Origin: Cytobacillus sp. IB215665
GTDB lineage: Bacteria > Bacillota > Bacilli > Bacillales > SM2101
Direction: 5' to 3'
DNA: 64,000 nucleotides
Assembly: GCF_033963835.1 (NCBI RefSeq)
Contig: NZ_JAXBME010000002.1
Coordinates: forward strand, 417,908-481,907
This document shows, in pieces, positions 46,034 through 55,071 of the stretch (position 1 is the first letter of the stretch; each line of letters begins with the position of its first letter). The notes under the pieces are model-generated. The model saw only the letters and a list, made by a program, of their open reading frames with translations, ran no database searches and was not told where the DNA came from. Both the position numbers and the translations under genes were made by a program.

Positions 46034-47092
46034 TTAAACTAATTGAGGTGTAAAAGGTATACTTCTACCCTCTTCGGAACTTTGCATCGCTAACTCAATT
46101 ATGCGGATAGTATTACATGCTTGCTCACCGGTTACCATTAGTGGCATGTCATTTACAATTGCATCATAAATATTATTGTAGAAATTCATGTAATTTCCCT
46201 TCATTGTTTCAATTTTCCCTTTGTAATGTAGGTCTTTAAGGTCAGTGTTTAGGGTGGCCCAATGCTCTACCTTTTCTATTCCATACATCATATTTGTAGG
46301 CATCATGCCATTTTTTAATTGTTCCTCTTGTGGATCCATCCCATATTTAACAAAAGAACCGTTTGTGCCGTGAATGACAAAACGAGGTCCTGGTTCCCTT
46401 ACTAACATGCTAGCTTTTAGTAAAACCTTGAGGTTATCGTAATCTAATTTGAGATCGAAGGAATCAACGGTTTGAGCAATAGGTCGTTGAATTCGCACAT
46501 CAGCAGTCACAGTATGAGGATACCCGAATAATGTGATTGCTTGGTCGATTAAGTGAGAGCCTAAATCATACAAAATACCTGATCCTGGTCTATTGTCTTC
46601 TCGCCAGGAGCCTTTTAAAAAATTTCGGTAACGATCGTAGTGTGACTCAAATTCGACGATATGACCAAGTAGATTTTGTTGAATGATCTGGTTTATAGTT
46701 AAAAAATCACCATCAAAGCGACGATTGTGATAGACACTTAACACTCGATTTTGTTTGTTTGCTAGTTTAGCTAATTGTGTTGCTTCTTCAGAGGAAATCG
46801 TAAAAGGTTTTTCGACGACCACGTGTTTATTTTTCAGCAAGGCTTTCTTTACCATAGGATAGTGGAGCTCATTAGCGGTAGTAATGATAACAAGATCAAT
46901 TGCTTCGTCTTCAAGCAGTTCATCGAAGTCACGAACAACTTCTGTGTATGGGTATAGTTCCTTTGAACGACTTTTCGTTCGTTCAACGACTTTTGTTAAT
47001 TGCAGGTTTGGATGAGAATGAACAAATGGTGCATGAAATACTTGTCCAGAAAATCCAAAACCAACGAGACCAACATGTATGGTTTTGTTCAT
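46034..47092 (-). CDS. Gfo/Idh/MocA family oxidoreductase
   Basis: The 352-aa protein has the N-terminal NAD(P)-binding VGLVGFGFSGQVFHAPF, the EKPFTISSEEA motif with the catalytic Lys, and a C-terminal beta-sheet domain with GSGILYDLGSHLIDQ. Such enzymes oxidise or reduce sugars or inositols. AAGAAGG precedes the ATG at 47092; a frame extended by 27 residues lacks a good site. Substrate is unknown and the neighbours give no hint. Confidence 0.85.
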   Translation of the reverse strand: MNKTIHVGLVGFGFSGQVFHAPFVHSHPNLQLTKVVERTKSRSKELYPYTEVVRDFDELLEDEAIDLVIITTANELHYPMVKKALLKNKHVVVEKPFTISSEEATQLAKLANKQNRVLSVYHNRRFDGDFLTINQIIQQNLLGHIVEFESHYDRYRNFLKGSWREDNRPGSGILYDLGSHLIDQAITLFGYPHTVTADVRIQRPIAQTVDSFDLKLDYDNLKVLLKASMLVREPGPRFVIHGTNGSFVKYGMDPQEEQLKNGMMPTNMMYGIEKVEHWATLNTDLKDLHYKGKIETMKGNYMNFYNNIYDAIVNDMPLMVTGEQACNTIRIIELAMQSSEEGRSIPFTPQLV

Positions 47093-47569
47093 TATTTTTC
47101 CTTCTTTCATTTGGAATGGTTGTAGTATACACATTTTATGTGTAGTCGTAAAGGAGTAATGAAAAGCTAACAAGACTGGTAGCTAACTTTCCATCTCTTT
47201 TGAGGTTCAACTATGTTATTTAAGGCTCTTTTCGCATTGATAGTTGCTATACGTTCTAAGATATAAGCACGTATACATCTAGTATTCGTGGCAGCTTTAC
47301 TACTTTTACATTATTAAGCTCTAAAAAAACTCATCATATTATCCATTTTTTTAATAAAAATAGCAACAAAGTTTACGAAAAGAGTCTTTTGTAATTTTTT
47401 GTATAATGTCTTTTTACTCAAGAGTCATCGTTAAATAGAAGAAGATGCCACGAAATCTAGCGTTCGTGGCACTTTTATACTTTTACAATTATTAAGCTCT
47501 CATAATACTCATCATTCTGCCCATTTGTAGTAAACAATGTTTATGAAAATAGCCTTTACTTTTGTGAGT
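47093..47569. repeat. Intergenic region with a diverged ~120-bp duplication
   Basis: Copy A (about 47267-47390) and copy B (about 47443-47560) share TCGTGGCA, ACTTTTACA, TTATTAAGCTCT, ACTCATCAT and end in the dispersed motif AGCAACAAAGTTTACGAAAA or a variant. Copy B has a clean hairpin TGCCACGAA / TTCGTGGCA (47446-47471) that could terminate the minus-strand CDGSH gene. No coding region is supported. Confidence 0.6.
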
Positions 47570-47767
47570 TTACTCAGCTCGAACAGAAGATTCGAATTTA
47601 TCTTTATGAGATCCGTCACAATATGGAGCTTTACTTGATAAGCCGCACCGGCATAAAGAATAAGCTTGCTTCGTTTCAAAACTGTTACCATCACCATCAG
47701 TTAATTCAATGTTACCAGTTACTCGTAATGGTCCATTATCTAACACTTTAATTCGAACATCAGACAT
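47570..47767 (-). CDS. CDGSH iron-sulfur domain protein
   Basis: The 65-aa protein carries one CDGSH motif, CRCGLSSKAPYCDGSHK, where three Cys and one His bind a labile [2Fe-2S] cluster. The N-terminal half is a short beta strand pair. Prokaryotic single-motif members are proposed redox or Fe-S transfer proteins. GGAGAG lies before the ATG at 47767. It is divergent from the HesB-like gene, which also relates to Fe-S clusters. Confidence 0.88.
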   Translation of the reverse strand: MSDVRIKVLDNGPLRVTGNIELTDGDGNSFETKQAYSLCRCGLSSKAPYCDGSHKDKFESSVRAE

Positions 47768-47927
47768 GTTTTTCTCTCCTTTGATTGGGTATTTTTTACA
47801 AATATCAAAAAAACTCAACTTCATTACTATGAGAATATGCAAATAAATGAGCTTGTATACAAAATATGAGTATATCTTATGGTAATATGCTAAAATGATA
47901 GGAAAACTTACAGGGAGAAGGATCAAT

Positions 47928-48251
47928 TTGAAAATTACATTTACAAAAAAAGCAATAGATCATATAGAAACTAATATGGAACAAAGTAAATTGTTAAAGC
48001 TTGCTTATGACACAGAAGGGTGCGGCTGTGTAGTTAGTGGTGTATCGGCATTGTGGATTGTTGATAAAGAAAATGATGATGAGATAAAAGTGGATACGAA
48101 TTTTATACCATTGCTAATTGATCAATCAAAAACAGTGTTTTTTGATGAGGAGATGACGATTGATTTTACAGAGAATGCAAACTGTTTCATGCTCAAAAGC
48201 CCAAGCCAAATCTTAAATCCACGGATGAGCTTATTAGAAATGGGGGAATAG
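47928..48251 (+). CDS. yqkB: HesB/IscA-like protein (YqkB)
   Basis: At 107 aa the protein matches YqkB length. It starts KITFTKKAIDHIE and has a TEGCGCVVSGVSALWIV segment resembling the Fe-S biosynthesis (HesB/IscA) domain, but the C-terminal Cys pair of true A-type carriers is not seen, so cluster transfer is doubtful. TTG start after GGGAGAAGGA, placed from spacing. Its role is unknown. Confidence 0.78.
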   Translation: MKITFTKKAIDHIETNMEQSKLLKLAYDTEGCGCVVSGVSALWIVDKENDDEIKVDTNFIPLLIDQSKTVFFDEEMTIDFTENANCFMLKSPSQILNPRMSLLEMGE

Positions 48252-48278
48252 CAGAGCTATAATGATTCATGGCGCTTT

Positions 48279-49190
48279 TTAAGTATTGAGTTTATACTGT
48301 GCTAAAAACTCGTCAAGAACTTGTTCGTAAGCTGTTTTATTCTCTGCTAAAGATAATGCATGTGATCCATTTTGAGCTAGAAATAGCTTTTTGGGTCCTT
48401 TTTTTTGTTTGTATAGACTTTTAGTCATTTCAGGTAAAATATAGTCATCCTTTTGACTATGAATAAACAGAATCGGTTGTGTAATATTTTCTACGATTGA
48501 AATGGGGGATATGTCCTTTAATGAGTACCCCTCTCGCCATTTTAAAAATAGGTTTGTCAAAGGTATAAACAACTGCTTGGGAAGGTTAACCGACTTCTTT
48601 ACACGGTAGACTAACTGTTCCTCGAAATCAGAGAAAGGACAATCTGCTATGTAGAAATCAGCTCCATCCTTAACCATGTCAGCATATAATAGTAGTGTTA
48701 CTGCACCCATTGATTCTCCGTGTATACCAATCATACTATTATGATCGACACGCTTTTTTAACCAGTTAACAACTTCAGCGAGGTCATGCTTTTCGTAATA
48801 CCCGTAGCTTGTTGTTTTTCCACCTGATTCGCCGTGACGGCGATGATCATATGCAAGAACATTCCAACCTCTCTCTAAAAATACATCCATATATTTAATA
48901 GAATTCACTTTATTTACTGTTACACCGTGGCAAAATATCATATACTTATTTGCTTGGTGTGGTGCAATAAGCCAACCGTGGATTTCGTAGTTGTATTTTG
49001 ATTGTATCTCAATCTTTTGACAAGGCAGTTGTGCAAAAGCTTCAGGTTTAAAGCGACCTTCATTTACTTCTCGGTTATATAGCTCATCATCATCTTTCTT
49101 TGAAATATATAAAATTTGATTTGTTAGTATAAATCCAGTAATTACGATAATGGTAAATAACGCTCCAATAAATATGAATAGTGTTATCAT
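48279..49190 (-). CDS. yqkD: Membrane-anchored alpha/beta hydrolase (YqkD)
   Basis: The 303-aa protein has an N-terminal membrane helix (about residues 1-26) and a serine hydrolase domain: HGVTVNKVNS, GIHGESMGAVT with the nucleophile Ser, SQKDDYILPE and NGSHALS supplying Asp and His. The catalytic domain probably faces outward or lies at the membrane. The ATG at 49190 follows AAGGGGA with 9-nt spacing; a longer start at 49226 has no site. Substrate is unknown. Confidence 0.82.
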   Translation of the reverse strand: MITLFIFIGALFTIIVITGFILTNQILYISKKDDDELYNREVNEGRFKPEAFAQLPCQKIEIQSKYNYEIHGWLIAPHQANKYMIFCHGVTVNKVNSIKYMDVFLERGWNVLAYDHRRHGESGGKTTSYGYYEKHDLAEVVNWLKKRVDHNSMIGIHGESMGAVTLLLYADMVKDGADFYIADCPFSDFEEQLVYRVKKSVNLPKQLFIPLTNLFLKWREGYSLKDISPISIVENITQPILFIHSQKDDYILPEMTKSLYKQKKGPKKLFLAQNGSHALSLAENKTAYEQVLDEFLAQYKLNT

Positions 49191-49357
49191 AAAGTGCTTT
49201 CCCCTTAAAGAGTGATTTATTTTCATTATACCATTAGGGGAAAGATGATCGGAGAGAATGTGTTAATTGAATTTAGGATACTTCGCCATTTCAGCAGGTG
49301 ACAAATGCTTCTTTAGAGGTGATTCAAGATCTTGTTGGCATATTGATGAAGGAATCT

Positions 49358-49393
49358 CACCGTAGCTTAGCTTACAGGGCGTTGACTACGGTG
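49358..49393. terminator. Hairpin near the 42-aa gene end
   Basis: CACCGTAG / CTACGGTG is a perfect 8-bp stem with a 20-nt loop downstream of the minus-strand 42-aa gene. There is no T-run. Confidence 0.35.
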
Positions 49394-49411
49394 AATTTTA
49401 AGGTGTCTGTC

Positions 49412-49540
49412 TTATGATTTAGAATTTTGGCGGTTCGTAGGGTGTGTTGCTTTTTCCAACTCCTCGACAGACATCATAGTATTTGTTGTGTCAGAATTCT
49501 GCTTACCTTTTTGGCCACGTGTTTTTTGTTGTTTTGGCAT
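49412..49540 (-). CDS. Small hydrophilic 42-aa protein, unknown
   Basis: The ORF MPKQQKTRGQKGKQNSDT... is basic at the N-terminus, has a short amphipathic stretch SVEELEKATH and ends NRQNSKS. AAAGGAGA lies 11 nt before the ATG. Many small Bacillus spore or stress proteins share this Gln/Lys/Asn-rich type, but I cannot name a family. It sits between YqkD and HMG-CoA lyase on the same strand. Confidence 0.55.
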   Translation of the reverse strand: MPKQQKTRGQKGKQNSDTTNTMMSVEELEKATHPTNRQNSKS

Positions 49541-49630
49541 AGATTGAAAAGTCTCCTTTACTAAATTTGTTATACAAATAGTATGGTGAGAAAAATAGTA
49601 AGATATTATACCAATATTGTAATAAAAAAA

Positions 49631-50533
49631 TTATAGCGATGTTTTTTGTACAATATCGTCATAGTTACTGTTTAAGGATTTCGTTAAAAATGGGCGGATA
49701 ACATTGAGGGATTCAGTTAATTTAGTTAGCTCAATGTTCGTATTAATGCCCATTTGATGCATCATAAATACGACGTCTTCTGTAGCTACATTGCCAGTTG
49801 CCCCCTTAGCAAACGGACATCCTCCTAACCCACCTACAGACGTATCGAATCGCATAGTACCAGCTTGGAGTGCTGCATAAATATTTGCTATCGCCATTCC
49901 GCGTGTGTCATGAAAATGACCGGTGTGTAGTACGTGAGGAAATCTTGCTTTCAATTTTGTAAACAATGAAAAAACTTGTTGTGGATTAGCCATTCCAATC
50001 GTATCAGCAACACTTAATTCATCTACTCCAGCATTGACAAAATGAGCGCATAATGACATGACATCCGCCTCAGAAATTTTCCCTTCATAAGGGCAATAAA
50101 ATGAAGTGGATATACATGCACGTACAAAATAGCCTTTTTCTTTTAACTCATGAATAAGTGGGATTAATTCTGTGACGCTTTCAGCTGTCGTTTTATTAAT
50201 ATTTTTTTTGTTAAACGTGTTACTGACCCCGACAAAAAGGGCAACATGTTTACAAGAAGTTTTGTAAAGCCGGTCAACCCCTTTTTTATTTGGAGTTAAC
50301 ACAAAGTGCCGCTTCGTTGTATCTAAGCAAGATGAAATTATGTCCTCAGCATCTTTCATTTGTGGCACCCATTTTGGTGAGACGAACGATGTTAGCTCCA
50401 TTTCATGAATACCAGCCTCCATTAAGCTATGAATAAACTGAATTTTTTTTTCAGTAGGAATGAGGGCATTTTCATTTTGTAGCCCATCACGTGGGCCGAC
50501 CTCAATGATTGTGACTTGATCAGGTAATTGCAT
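49631..50533 (-). CDS. Hydroxymethylglutaryl-CoA lyase
   Basis: The 300-aa protein has the HMGL-like TIM barrel with VEVGPRDGLQNE-type start (IIEVGPRDGLQNE), the substrate loop ACISTSFYCPYEG, GHFHDTRGMAIAN for metal binding and the active-site Cys loop GLGGCPFAKGATGN. It cleaves HMG-CoA to acetoacetate and acetyl-CoA in leucine breakdown. AAGGAGG is 8 nt before the ATG at 50533. The other leucine catabolic genes (as in yngEFGHIJ) are not beside it. A cre-like site lies upstream. Confidence 0.9.
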   Translation of the reverse strand: MQLPDQVTIIEVGPRDGLQNENALIPTEKKIQFIHSLMEAGIHEMELTSFVSPKWVPQMKDAEDIISSCLDTTKRHFVLTPNKKGVDRLYKTSCKHVALFVGVSNTFNKKNINKTTAESVTELIPLIHELKEKGYFVRACISTSFYCPYEGKISEADVMSLCAHFVNAGVDELSVADTIGMANPQQVFSLFTKLKARFPHVLHTGHFHDTRGMAIANIYAALQAGTMRFDTSVGGLGGCPFAKGATGNVATEDVVFMMHQMGINTNIELTKLTESLNVIRPFLTKSLNSNYDDIVQKTSL

Positions 50534-50558
50534 AATCATATCCTCCTTCATTTAATAG

Positions 50559-50573
50559 ATGAAAACGCTTACC
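50559..50573 (-). promoter_or_regulatory. cre-like catabolite repression site
   Basis: ATGAAAACGCTTACC matches WTGNAANCGNWNNCW at all but the last base and lies 26-40 bp upstream of the HMG-CoA lyase start, a good position for CcpA repression of a catabolic gene. Confidence 0.45.
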
Positions 50574-50687
50574 TTTATTCTATTAAATATTTGAATATTT
50601 CGGCAACAATTAAACTAATTTCTAGTAAGATTGCGAATGTCCATATGCTATAATATTGACACACAATGAAGAACGGGAGTGATCAAA

Positions 50688-50939
50688 ATGAAGAAAAATA
50701 AACATAAAAAACAGCATAAACACAAGAGTCATGATGATGTATTAAGTGTAAAAGACCGACTTAATTCTTCACTTTTTCAACAATTACAAGAAAAAAAGAA
50801 TGAATTAGCGATAGAAGAGAAAAGAAGACAAGAAGATGAAGAAAACAGAAAACGAGAAGAACGTCGTCAACGTGAAAAGAACAAATCCTTTGAAGAACTA
50901 TTAAATGAAAGTAATTTAAATTGGGATGACTATAAATAG
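50688..50939 (+). CDS. yqkE: YqkE family small protein (DUF3886)
   Basis: The 83-aa protein has a Lys/His-rich start (KKNKHKKQHKHKSHDD), a conserved VSVKDRLN-like stretch, a highly charged coiled helix (EEKRRQEDEENRKREERR) and the family end SFEELLNESNLNWDDYK. It is cytosolic and of unknown function. CGGGAGTGA precedes the ATG at 50688. It keeps the yqkD-yqkE-yqkF neighbourhood. Confidence 0.82.
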   Translation: MKKNKHKKQHKHKSHDDVLSVKDRLNSSLFQQLQEKKNELAIEEKRRQEDEENRKREERRQREKNKSFEELLNESNLNWDDYK

Positions 50940-50994
50940 ATGAATTGGTAGACGCTTCTTTACTCATAATCTACCAAATGTATAGGAGGCTAAG

Positions 50995-51510
50995 GTGAGA
51001 AAGGTTGAGGTACATCGCTATAATTCAGACTGGAGTCAGCAATTTGACTTGGAGAAACAAGCTTTAATGCATATTTATCAAGACCTAGCTGCTAGTTATC
51101 ATCACATCGGCAGTACATCAATTCCAAATATGTCGGCTAAGCCAATTATTGATATAATGATTGAAGTCGACGACCTGGGGTTAGTAGATAATTTAAATGA
51201 TCAAATGAAAAATATAGGATATGAAGCAAAAGGAGAAAATGGTGTTGAAGACCGTAGATACTTCCAAAAAGGCGGTAATCATCGAACGCATCACGTACAT
51301 GTATTTCCAACTGACCACCCACAAGTTTTACGTCATATTATCTTTCGAGATTATCTTATTAATCACTCGGATGAGGCGATGGAATACGCAATTTTAAAGG
51401 AACGACTAGCAACACAATATGCAAACGATATTGCTAGTTATATTGCTGGGAAGGATGCCTTTATTAAAGAAATTGATCGTAAAGCTGCAAAATGGTATAC
51501 CAATAATTGA
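50995..51510 (+). CDS. GrpB/UPF0157 nucleotidyltransferase-fold protein
   Basis: The 171-aa protein shows the GrpB pattern: VHRYNSDWSQQFDLEKQAL, HHIGSTSIPNMSAKPIIDIM (HxGSTxxxGxxxKPxID) and NHRTHHVHVFP. The fold is that of minimal nucleotidyltransferases; some members have been linked to CoA or dephospho-CoA metabolism. B. subtilis YqkA carries this domain at its C-terminus behind an acetyltransferase; here the domain stands alone. GTG start after AGGAGG. Confidence 0.82.
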   Translation: MRKVEVHRYNSDWSQQFDLEKQALMHIYQDLAASYHHIGSTSIPNMSAKPIIDIMIEVDDLGLVDNLNDQMKNIGYEAKGENGVEDRRYFQKGGNHRTHHVHVFPTDHPQVLRHIIFRDYLINHSDEAMEYAILKERLATQYANDIASYIAGKDAFIKEIDRKAAKWYTNN

Positions 51511-51541
51511 TAAGGGATTGCCTAATATAGATGTTCACAGT

Positions 51542-51585
51542 AAAGCAGACAAAGAAGGTTTATACGTATTTCTTTGCCTGCTTTT
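51542..51585. terminator. Bidirectional terminator between grpB-like gene and yqkF
   Basis: AAAGCAGACAAAGAA / TTCTTTGCCTGCTTT pairs over 15 bp with one mismatch, flanked by T-rich sequence, between convergent genes. Confidence 0.8.
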
Positions 51586-51619
51586 CGTATGTTAATTTGT
51601 GTGAAAAAATTGTACCAAC

Positions 51620-52543
51620 TTATCGGTGCAGCTCATATTTGTTAACTTTAGTAACCTCTTGTATTTTTGAATACTGTGAATTTGTTAAACCTATTGTTTT
51701 TGCACCTTCAACATTTTCAATAAGTTGTTCGATTCTACTCGCGCCTGGTATAGCAGTTGCTACTTCAGAGCTATGTAAACAATATTGAAGCGCAATTTCA
51801 GTTAAGCTGCGGTTGTTACAAATAGCTGTTACTTCACTTCGAACATGGCTTAGTTCTTCGTACGTATAATGAAGGTATCCTTTCTCTAAAACTTTTTTTC
51901 TCGCGTTCATTAGAGGTTTTCCAGTTAAGATTCCTTTTGCAAGTGGACCACGTGCAATGACATGAATATTGTTTTTCTGCAACATTGGGAATAATTCTTC
52001 AGGACGGCGGTCTAGTATGCTGTATTGCATCATTACACTAACGATTGATGACTTATTGACGAATTCTCGAATGACATTTGGTCGGATAGAGGATATTCCA
52101 TATTGACGAATGACTCCTTCCCGCTTCAACTGTTCGAAGGCGTCGATTGTATCATCAATATGATCTTCTATCGTCCCACCGTGAAGCTGATATAAATCAA
52201 TATAATCTGTTTGCAGTCTACGTAAGCTGTCTTTCACAGTCTCTACAATATATTGTTTAGAAGCATCCCAGTACCAGCCGTCTTTGTTATCAGTCCAACG
52301 GTTTCCGACTTTCGTTGCGAGAATAATATCATGCCGCCTATTTTTTAATGCTTTACCGACTATTTCTTCATTTACTCCAAAATCATATAAATCAGCTGTG
52401 TCAAAAAAATTGATACCAAGATCGAGTGCATGATCAACAATTGATATTGCGTGCTTTTCATCTGTACCTAATGACATACAACCTAGGCCAATTTCACTAA
52501 CGAATAAATCTGAAGAACCTATTTGTCTTTTGTTCAATTGCAT
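51620..52543 (-). CDS. yqkF: Aldo/keto reductase (YqkF)
   Basis: The 307-aa TIM-barrel reductase has NFFDTADLYDFGVNEE (Asp, Tyr), ILATKVGNRW (Lys) and YIDLYQLHGGTIED (His) as the AKR catalytic tetrad, and a C-terminal ATAIPGASRIEQ NADP site. It reduces aldehydes or ketones with NADPH. CAAGGGGGAA precedes the ATG. The in vivo substrate is unknown. Confidence 0.9.
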   Translation of the reverse strand: MQLNKRQIGSSDLFVSEIGLGCMSLGTDEKHAISIVDHALDLGINFFDTADLYDFGVNEEIVGKALKNRRHDIILATKVGNRWTDNKDGWYWDASKQYIVETVKDSLRRLQTDYIDLYQLHGGTIEDHIDDTIDAFEQLKREGVIRQYGISSIRPNVIREFVNKSSIVSVMMQYSILDRRPEELFPMLQKNNIHVIARGPLAKGILTGKPLMNARKKVLEKGYLHYTYEELSHVRSEVTAICNNRSLTEIALQYCLHSSEVATAIPGASRIEQLIENVEGAKTIGLTNSQYSKIQEVTKVNKYELHR

Positions 52544-52661
52544 TTCCCCCTTGAACTATATGCTTAATCGACTGAATGTTATGTGACGTACTACTTCTTA
52601 TTGGAATTTCCATACCACGTCCAAGATTTAGCCCTTTTAAACAGTCTAACAATATTGTAAC

Positions 52662-52690
52662 TTGACAGAATGGGTAAGCTCAAATATGTT
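52662..52690 (+). promoter_or_regulatory. Sigma-A promoter of pncA-nudF-endoQ operon
   Basis: A perfect -35 TTGACA (52662-52667), a 17-bp spacer and TATGTT (52685-52690) lie about 75 bp before the pncA-like start. Confidence 0.65.
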
Positions 52691-52765
52691 GAAACTATAT
52701 ATATTTAATGAGCTTGTTCAATATTTTTCTGAACTTTTGAACAACATCTTGAAGGGGGAATAGAA

Positions 52766-53305
52766 ATGAATCGAGAAGCACTACTCATTATTGATATGAG
52801 TAATGATTTTGTATCAGATAAAGGAAATTTAACAGTTGGGAAGCCAGCACAACAAATCGTTGCAAATATTATTAAGGCGGCTGATGATTTTATTGCGAAT
52901 GATCAAGTAGTTGCAATTTGTATGGATGCACATGAAGAAAATGATCCACATTTTGAATTGTGGCCAGCGCATAACGTGAAGGGTACGTGGGGGCAGGAAC
53001 TATTTGGTGATTTAGCGGCATGGTTTGAGGAAAATAAAAATCATCCAAATGTTGTATACATCCCGAAGCCTGAATATGATGCATTTTATGACACAGCACT
53101 GCATGAAGAATTGCAAAATAGAAATGTAAAAAAAGTACACGTAACAGGTGTCTGTACAGATATTTGTAATTTTTTAACTGCTTACGGTGCATATGCACGA
53201 GGATATCAAACGGTTGCGCATCGTGATAAAATGGCAACTTTTACAGAGAATGAAGATACGTTTGTAACACATATGGAAACAGTGTTTAAGACTGAAATAA
53301 GGTAA
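52766..53305 (+). CDS. pncA: Isochorismatase-family amidase, probable nicotinamidase
   Basis: The 179-aa cysteine hydrolase has LLIIDMSNDF (catalytic Asp), DAHEENDPHFELWPAH (metal His/Asp), KPEYDAFY (Lys) and GVCTDICNFLTA with the nucleophile Cys. The D-K-C triad and the metal motif fit nicotinamidase, which turns nicotinamide to nicotinate for NAD salvage. Its coupling to nudF (11-bp gap), which breaks ADP-ribose from NAD turnover, supports this. Another isochorismatase-like amidase cannot be excluded. Confidence 0.8.
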   Translation: MNREALLIIDMSNDFVSDKGNLTVGKPAQQIVANIIKAADDFIANDQVVAICMDAHEENDPHFELWPAHNVKGTWGQELFGDLAAWFEENKNHPNVVYIPKPEYDAFYDTALHEELQNRNVKKVHVTGVCTDICNFLTAYGAYARGYQTVAHRDKMATFTENEDTFVTHMETVFKTEIR

Positions 53306-53316
53306 AAGGAGAAATC

Positions 53317-53877
53317 ATGAATCATTTAAAGGAAAAAACAATTAAAAAAAATAAGCTTTTTACTGGGAAAATTATTGATTTATACGTAGAGGATGTAGAA
53401 TTACCGAACGGTAAAACGAGTAAGCGAGAAATAGTAAAACATCCAGGAGCTGTTGCGGTAATTGCTGTAACGAGTGAGAACAAGATTGTCATGGTACAGC
53501 AATATCGGAAACCATTAGAACGTGTCCTTGTTGAAATACCAGCAGGCAAATTGGAACAAGGGGAAGAACCGATTGAAACAGCAAAGAGAGAATTAGAAGA
53601 AGAAACAGGTTATACTGCTCACAAGTTAACGCATTTAACATCATTCTACACTTCACCAGGTTTTGCAGATGAACTCGTCCATCTTTATGTTGCAGAAGGT
53701 TTAATGAAATTAGAAGTAAAAGCACAATTAGATGAAGATGAATTCGTTGATGTGATTGAGTTAACGTTAGATGAAGCATTAGCTTATATGTCGGAAAAAC
53801 GAATATATGATGCGAAAACAGCCTATGCTGTTCAATATTTACAAATGAAGCAATTAGCTGATAATAGTAACAACTGA
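53317..53877 (+). CDS. nudF: ADP-ribose pyrophosphatase (Nudix)
   Basis: The 186-aa Nudix hydrolase has the box GKLEQGEEPIETAKRELEEE extending through TGY, GFADELVHLYVAEGL and an N-terminal dimer strand region. It splits ADP-ribose into AMP and ribose 5-phosphate. It equals yqkG and keeps its position near yqkF. AAAGGAGA lies 6 nt before the ATG. It is the middle gene of the pncA-nudF-endoQ operon. Confidence 0.92.
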   Translation: MNHLKEKTIKKNKLFTGKIIDLYVEDVELPNGKTSKREIVKHPGAVAVIAVTSENKIVMVQQYRKPLERVLVEIPAGKLEQGEEPIETAKRELEEETGYTAHKLTHLTSFYTSPGFADELVHLYVAEGLMKLEVKAQLDEDEFVDVIELTLDEALAYMSEKRIYDAKTAYAVQYLQMKQLADNSNN

Positions 53878-53901
53878 TGGAAGGAATGTGATTCCTACAC
53901 G

Positions 53902-55071
53902 ATGCAACAATATTATGTTGATTTACATATTCATCTCGGAAGGACAAAATCAGGTAAGCCCGTAAAGATCACTGCATCAAAAACAATGACGTTACCAACG
54001 ATATTACATGAAGCCTTAAATCGTAAAGGACTTAATATGGTTGGTATCATTGATTGCCACGTTCCAGAAGTGCAAAATGAGCTTGAGGACCTATTAAGTG
54101 AAGGAGAAATGACTGAACTTGTAGGTGGGGGGCTTTGCTATAAAAATCTTACAGTAATACTTGGGTGTGAAATTGAAGTGTTTGATGAACATTGTAAAGG
54201 ACCAGTTCATGTTTTAGTGTATTTTCCAACATTAGCAAAGATAAAAGAATTTACACATTGGTTAGAAAGTAGATTGAAAAATATTACGCTAAGTACACAA
54301 AGAATATATGGAACGGCTGTTGAATTACAGCAAAAAGTAAAATCAATGTCGGGATTATTTATTCCAGCACATATTTTTACTCCCTATAAAAGCTTGTACG
54401 GAAAAGGTGTAGCTTCTTCTCTCGTGGAAGTTTTTGATCCCCAATTAATAGATGCTGTAGAACTAGGTTTAAGTGCAGATTCGTACATGGCTGATCAAAT
54501 AAATGAGTTACATAACTATACGTATTTATCAAATTCAGACGCCCATTCTGTAGGGAAAATTGCTCGAGAGTACCAAGTGATTCAGATGAAAGCACCAACT
54601 TTTCTAGAATTGAGAAAAGCCCTACACAATGATAACAATCGTGCGGTTGTTGCTAATTACGGGCTTGACCCAAAGCTAGGAAAATATTATCACGCAGTAT
54701 GTGAAAGATGCTTCGCAACTATGGGGCTTGGAGAGGGATGTTGTGTGAAATGCGGACATAAGAAGATAATTAAGGGTGTTTATTATCGTATAAAGGAACT
54801 AAAAAACACAAATTCAAAGCGAGAAAATAGACCTAGCTATATTCACCAAGTTCCACTTGAGTTTATACCTGGCATTGGCAAGAAGACATTGCGAAATTTA
54901 CTTGATCATTTTCAAACTGAAATGGCGATTATACATCAAGTTCCAGAGAAATCATTGCTTCGTGTTGTCAATCGATCAATTGTTAATTCTATTATGAATG
55001 CAAGGAACGGTACTCTTTCTGTAGAAACAGGCGGTGGAGGAAAATACGGCAGAGTAAAATTTAAAGATTAG
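53902..55071 (+). CDS. Endonuclease Q family protein (PHP domain)
   Basis: The 389-aa protein has a PHP metal domain (VDLHIHLGRT with H9/H11, DCHVPEV, GCEIEV, IPAHIFTP, NSDAHSVGKI), a four-Cys zinc segment CERC...CVKC (about 257-280) and a helix-hairpin-helix IPGIGKKTLRNLL. This layout matches EndoQ, shown in archaea and Bacillus pumilus to nick DNA 5' of deaminated bases. The ATG has GGAAGG at a long distance, partly shortened by a GGAATGTGATTCC hairpin. It is a TIGR00375-type protein. Confidence 0.82.
   Translation: MQQYYVDLHIHLGRTKSGKPVKITASKTMTLPTILHEALNRKGLNMVGIIDCHVPEVQNELEDLLSEGEMTELVGGGLCYKNLTVILGCEIEVFDEHCKGPVHVLVYFPTLAKIKEFTHWLESRLKNITLSTQRIYGTAVELQQKVKSMSGLFIPAHIFTPYKSLYGKGVASSLVEVFDPQLIDAVELGLSADSYMADQINELHNYTYLSNSDAHSVGKIAREYQVIQMKAPTFLELRKALHNDNNRAVVANYGLDPKLGKYYHAVCERCFATMGLGEGCCVKCGHKKIIKGVYYRIKELKNTNSKRENRPSYIHQVPLEFIPGIGKKTLRNLLDHFQTEMAIIHQVPEKSLLRVVNRSIVNSIMNARNGTLSVETGGGGKYGRVKFKD

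Noticed and set aside
53489..53947. A 152-codon minus-strand frame across nudF and the start of endoQ
   Set aside because: It opposes two well-supported genes and its translation is Leu/His/Ser-rich, as expected for antisense of AT-rich coding DNA.
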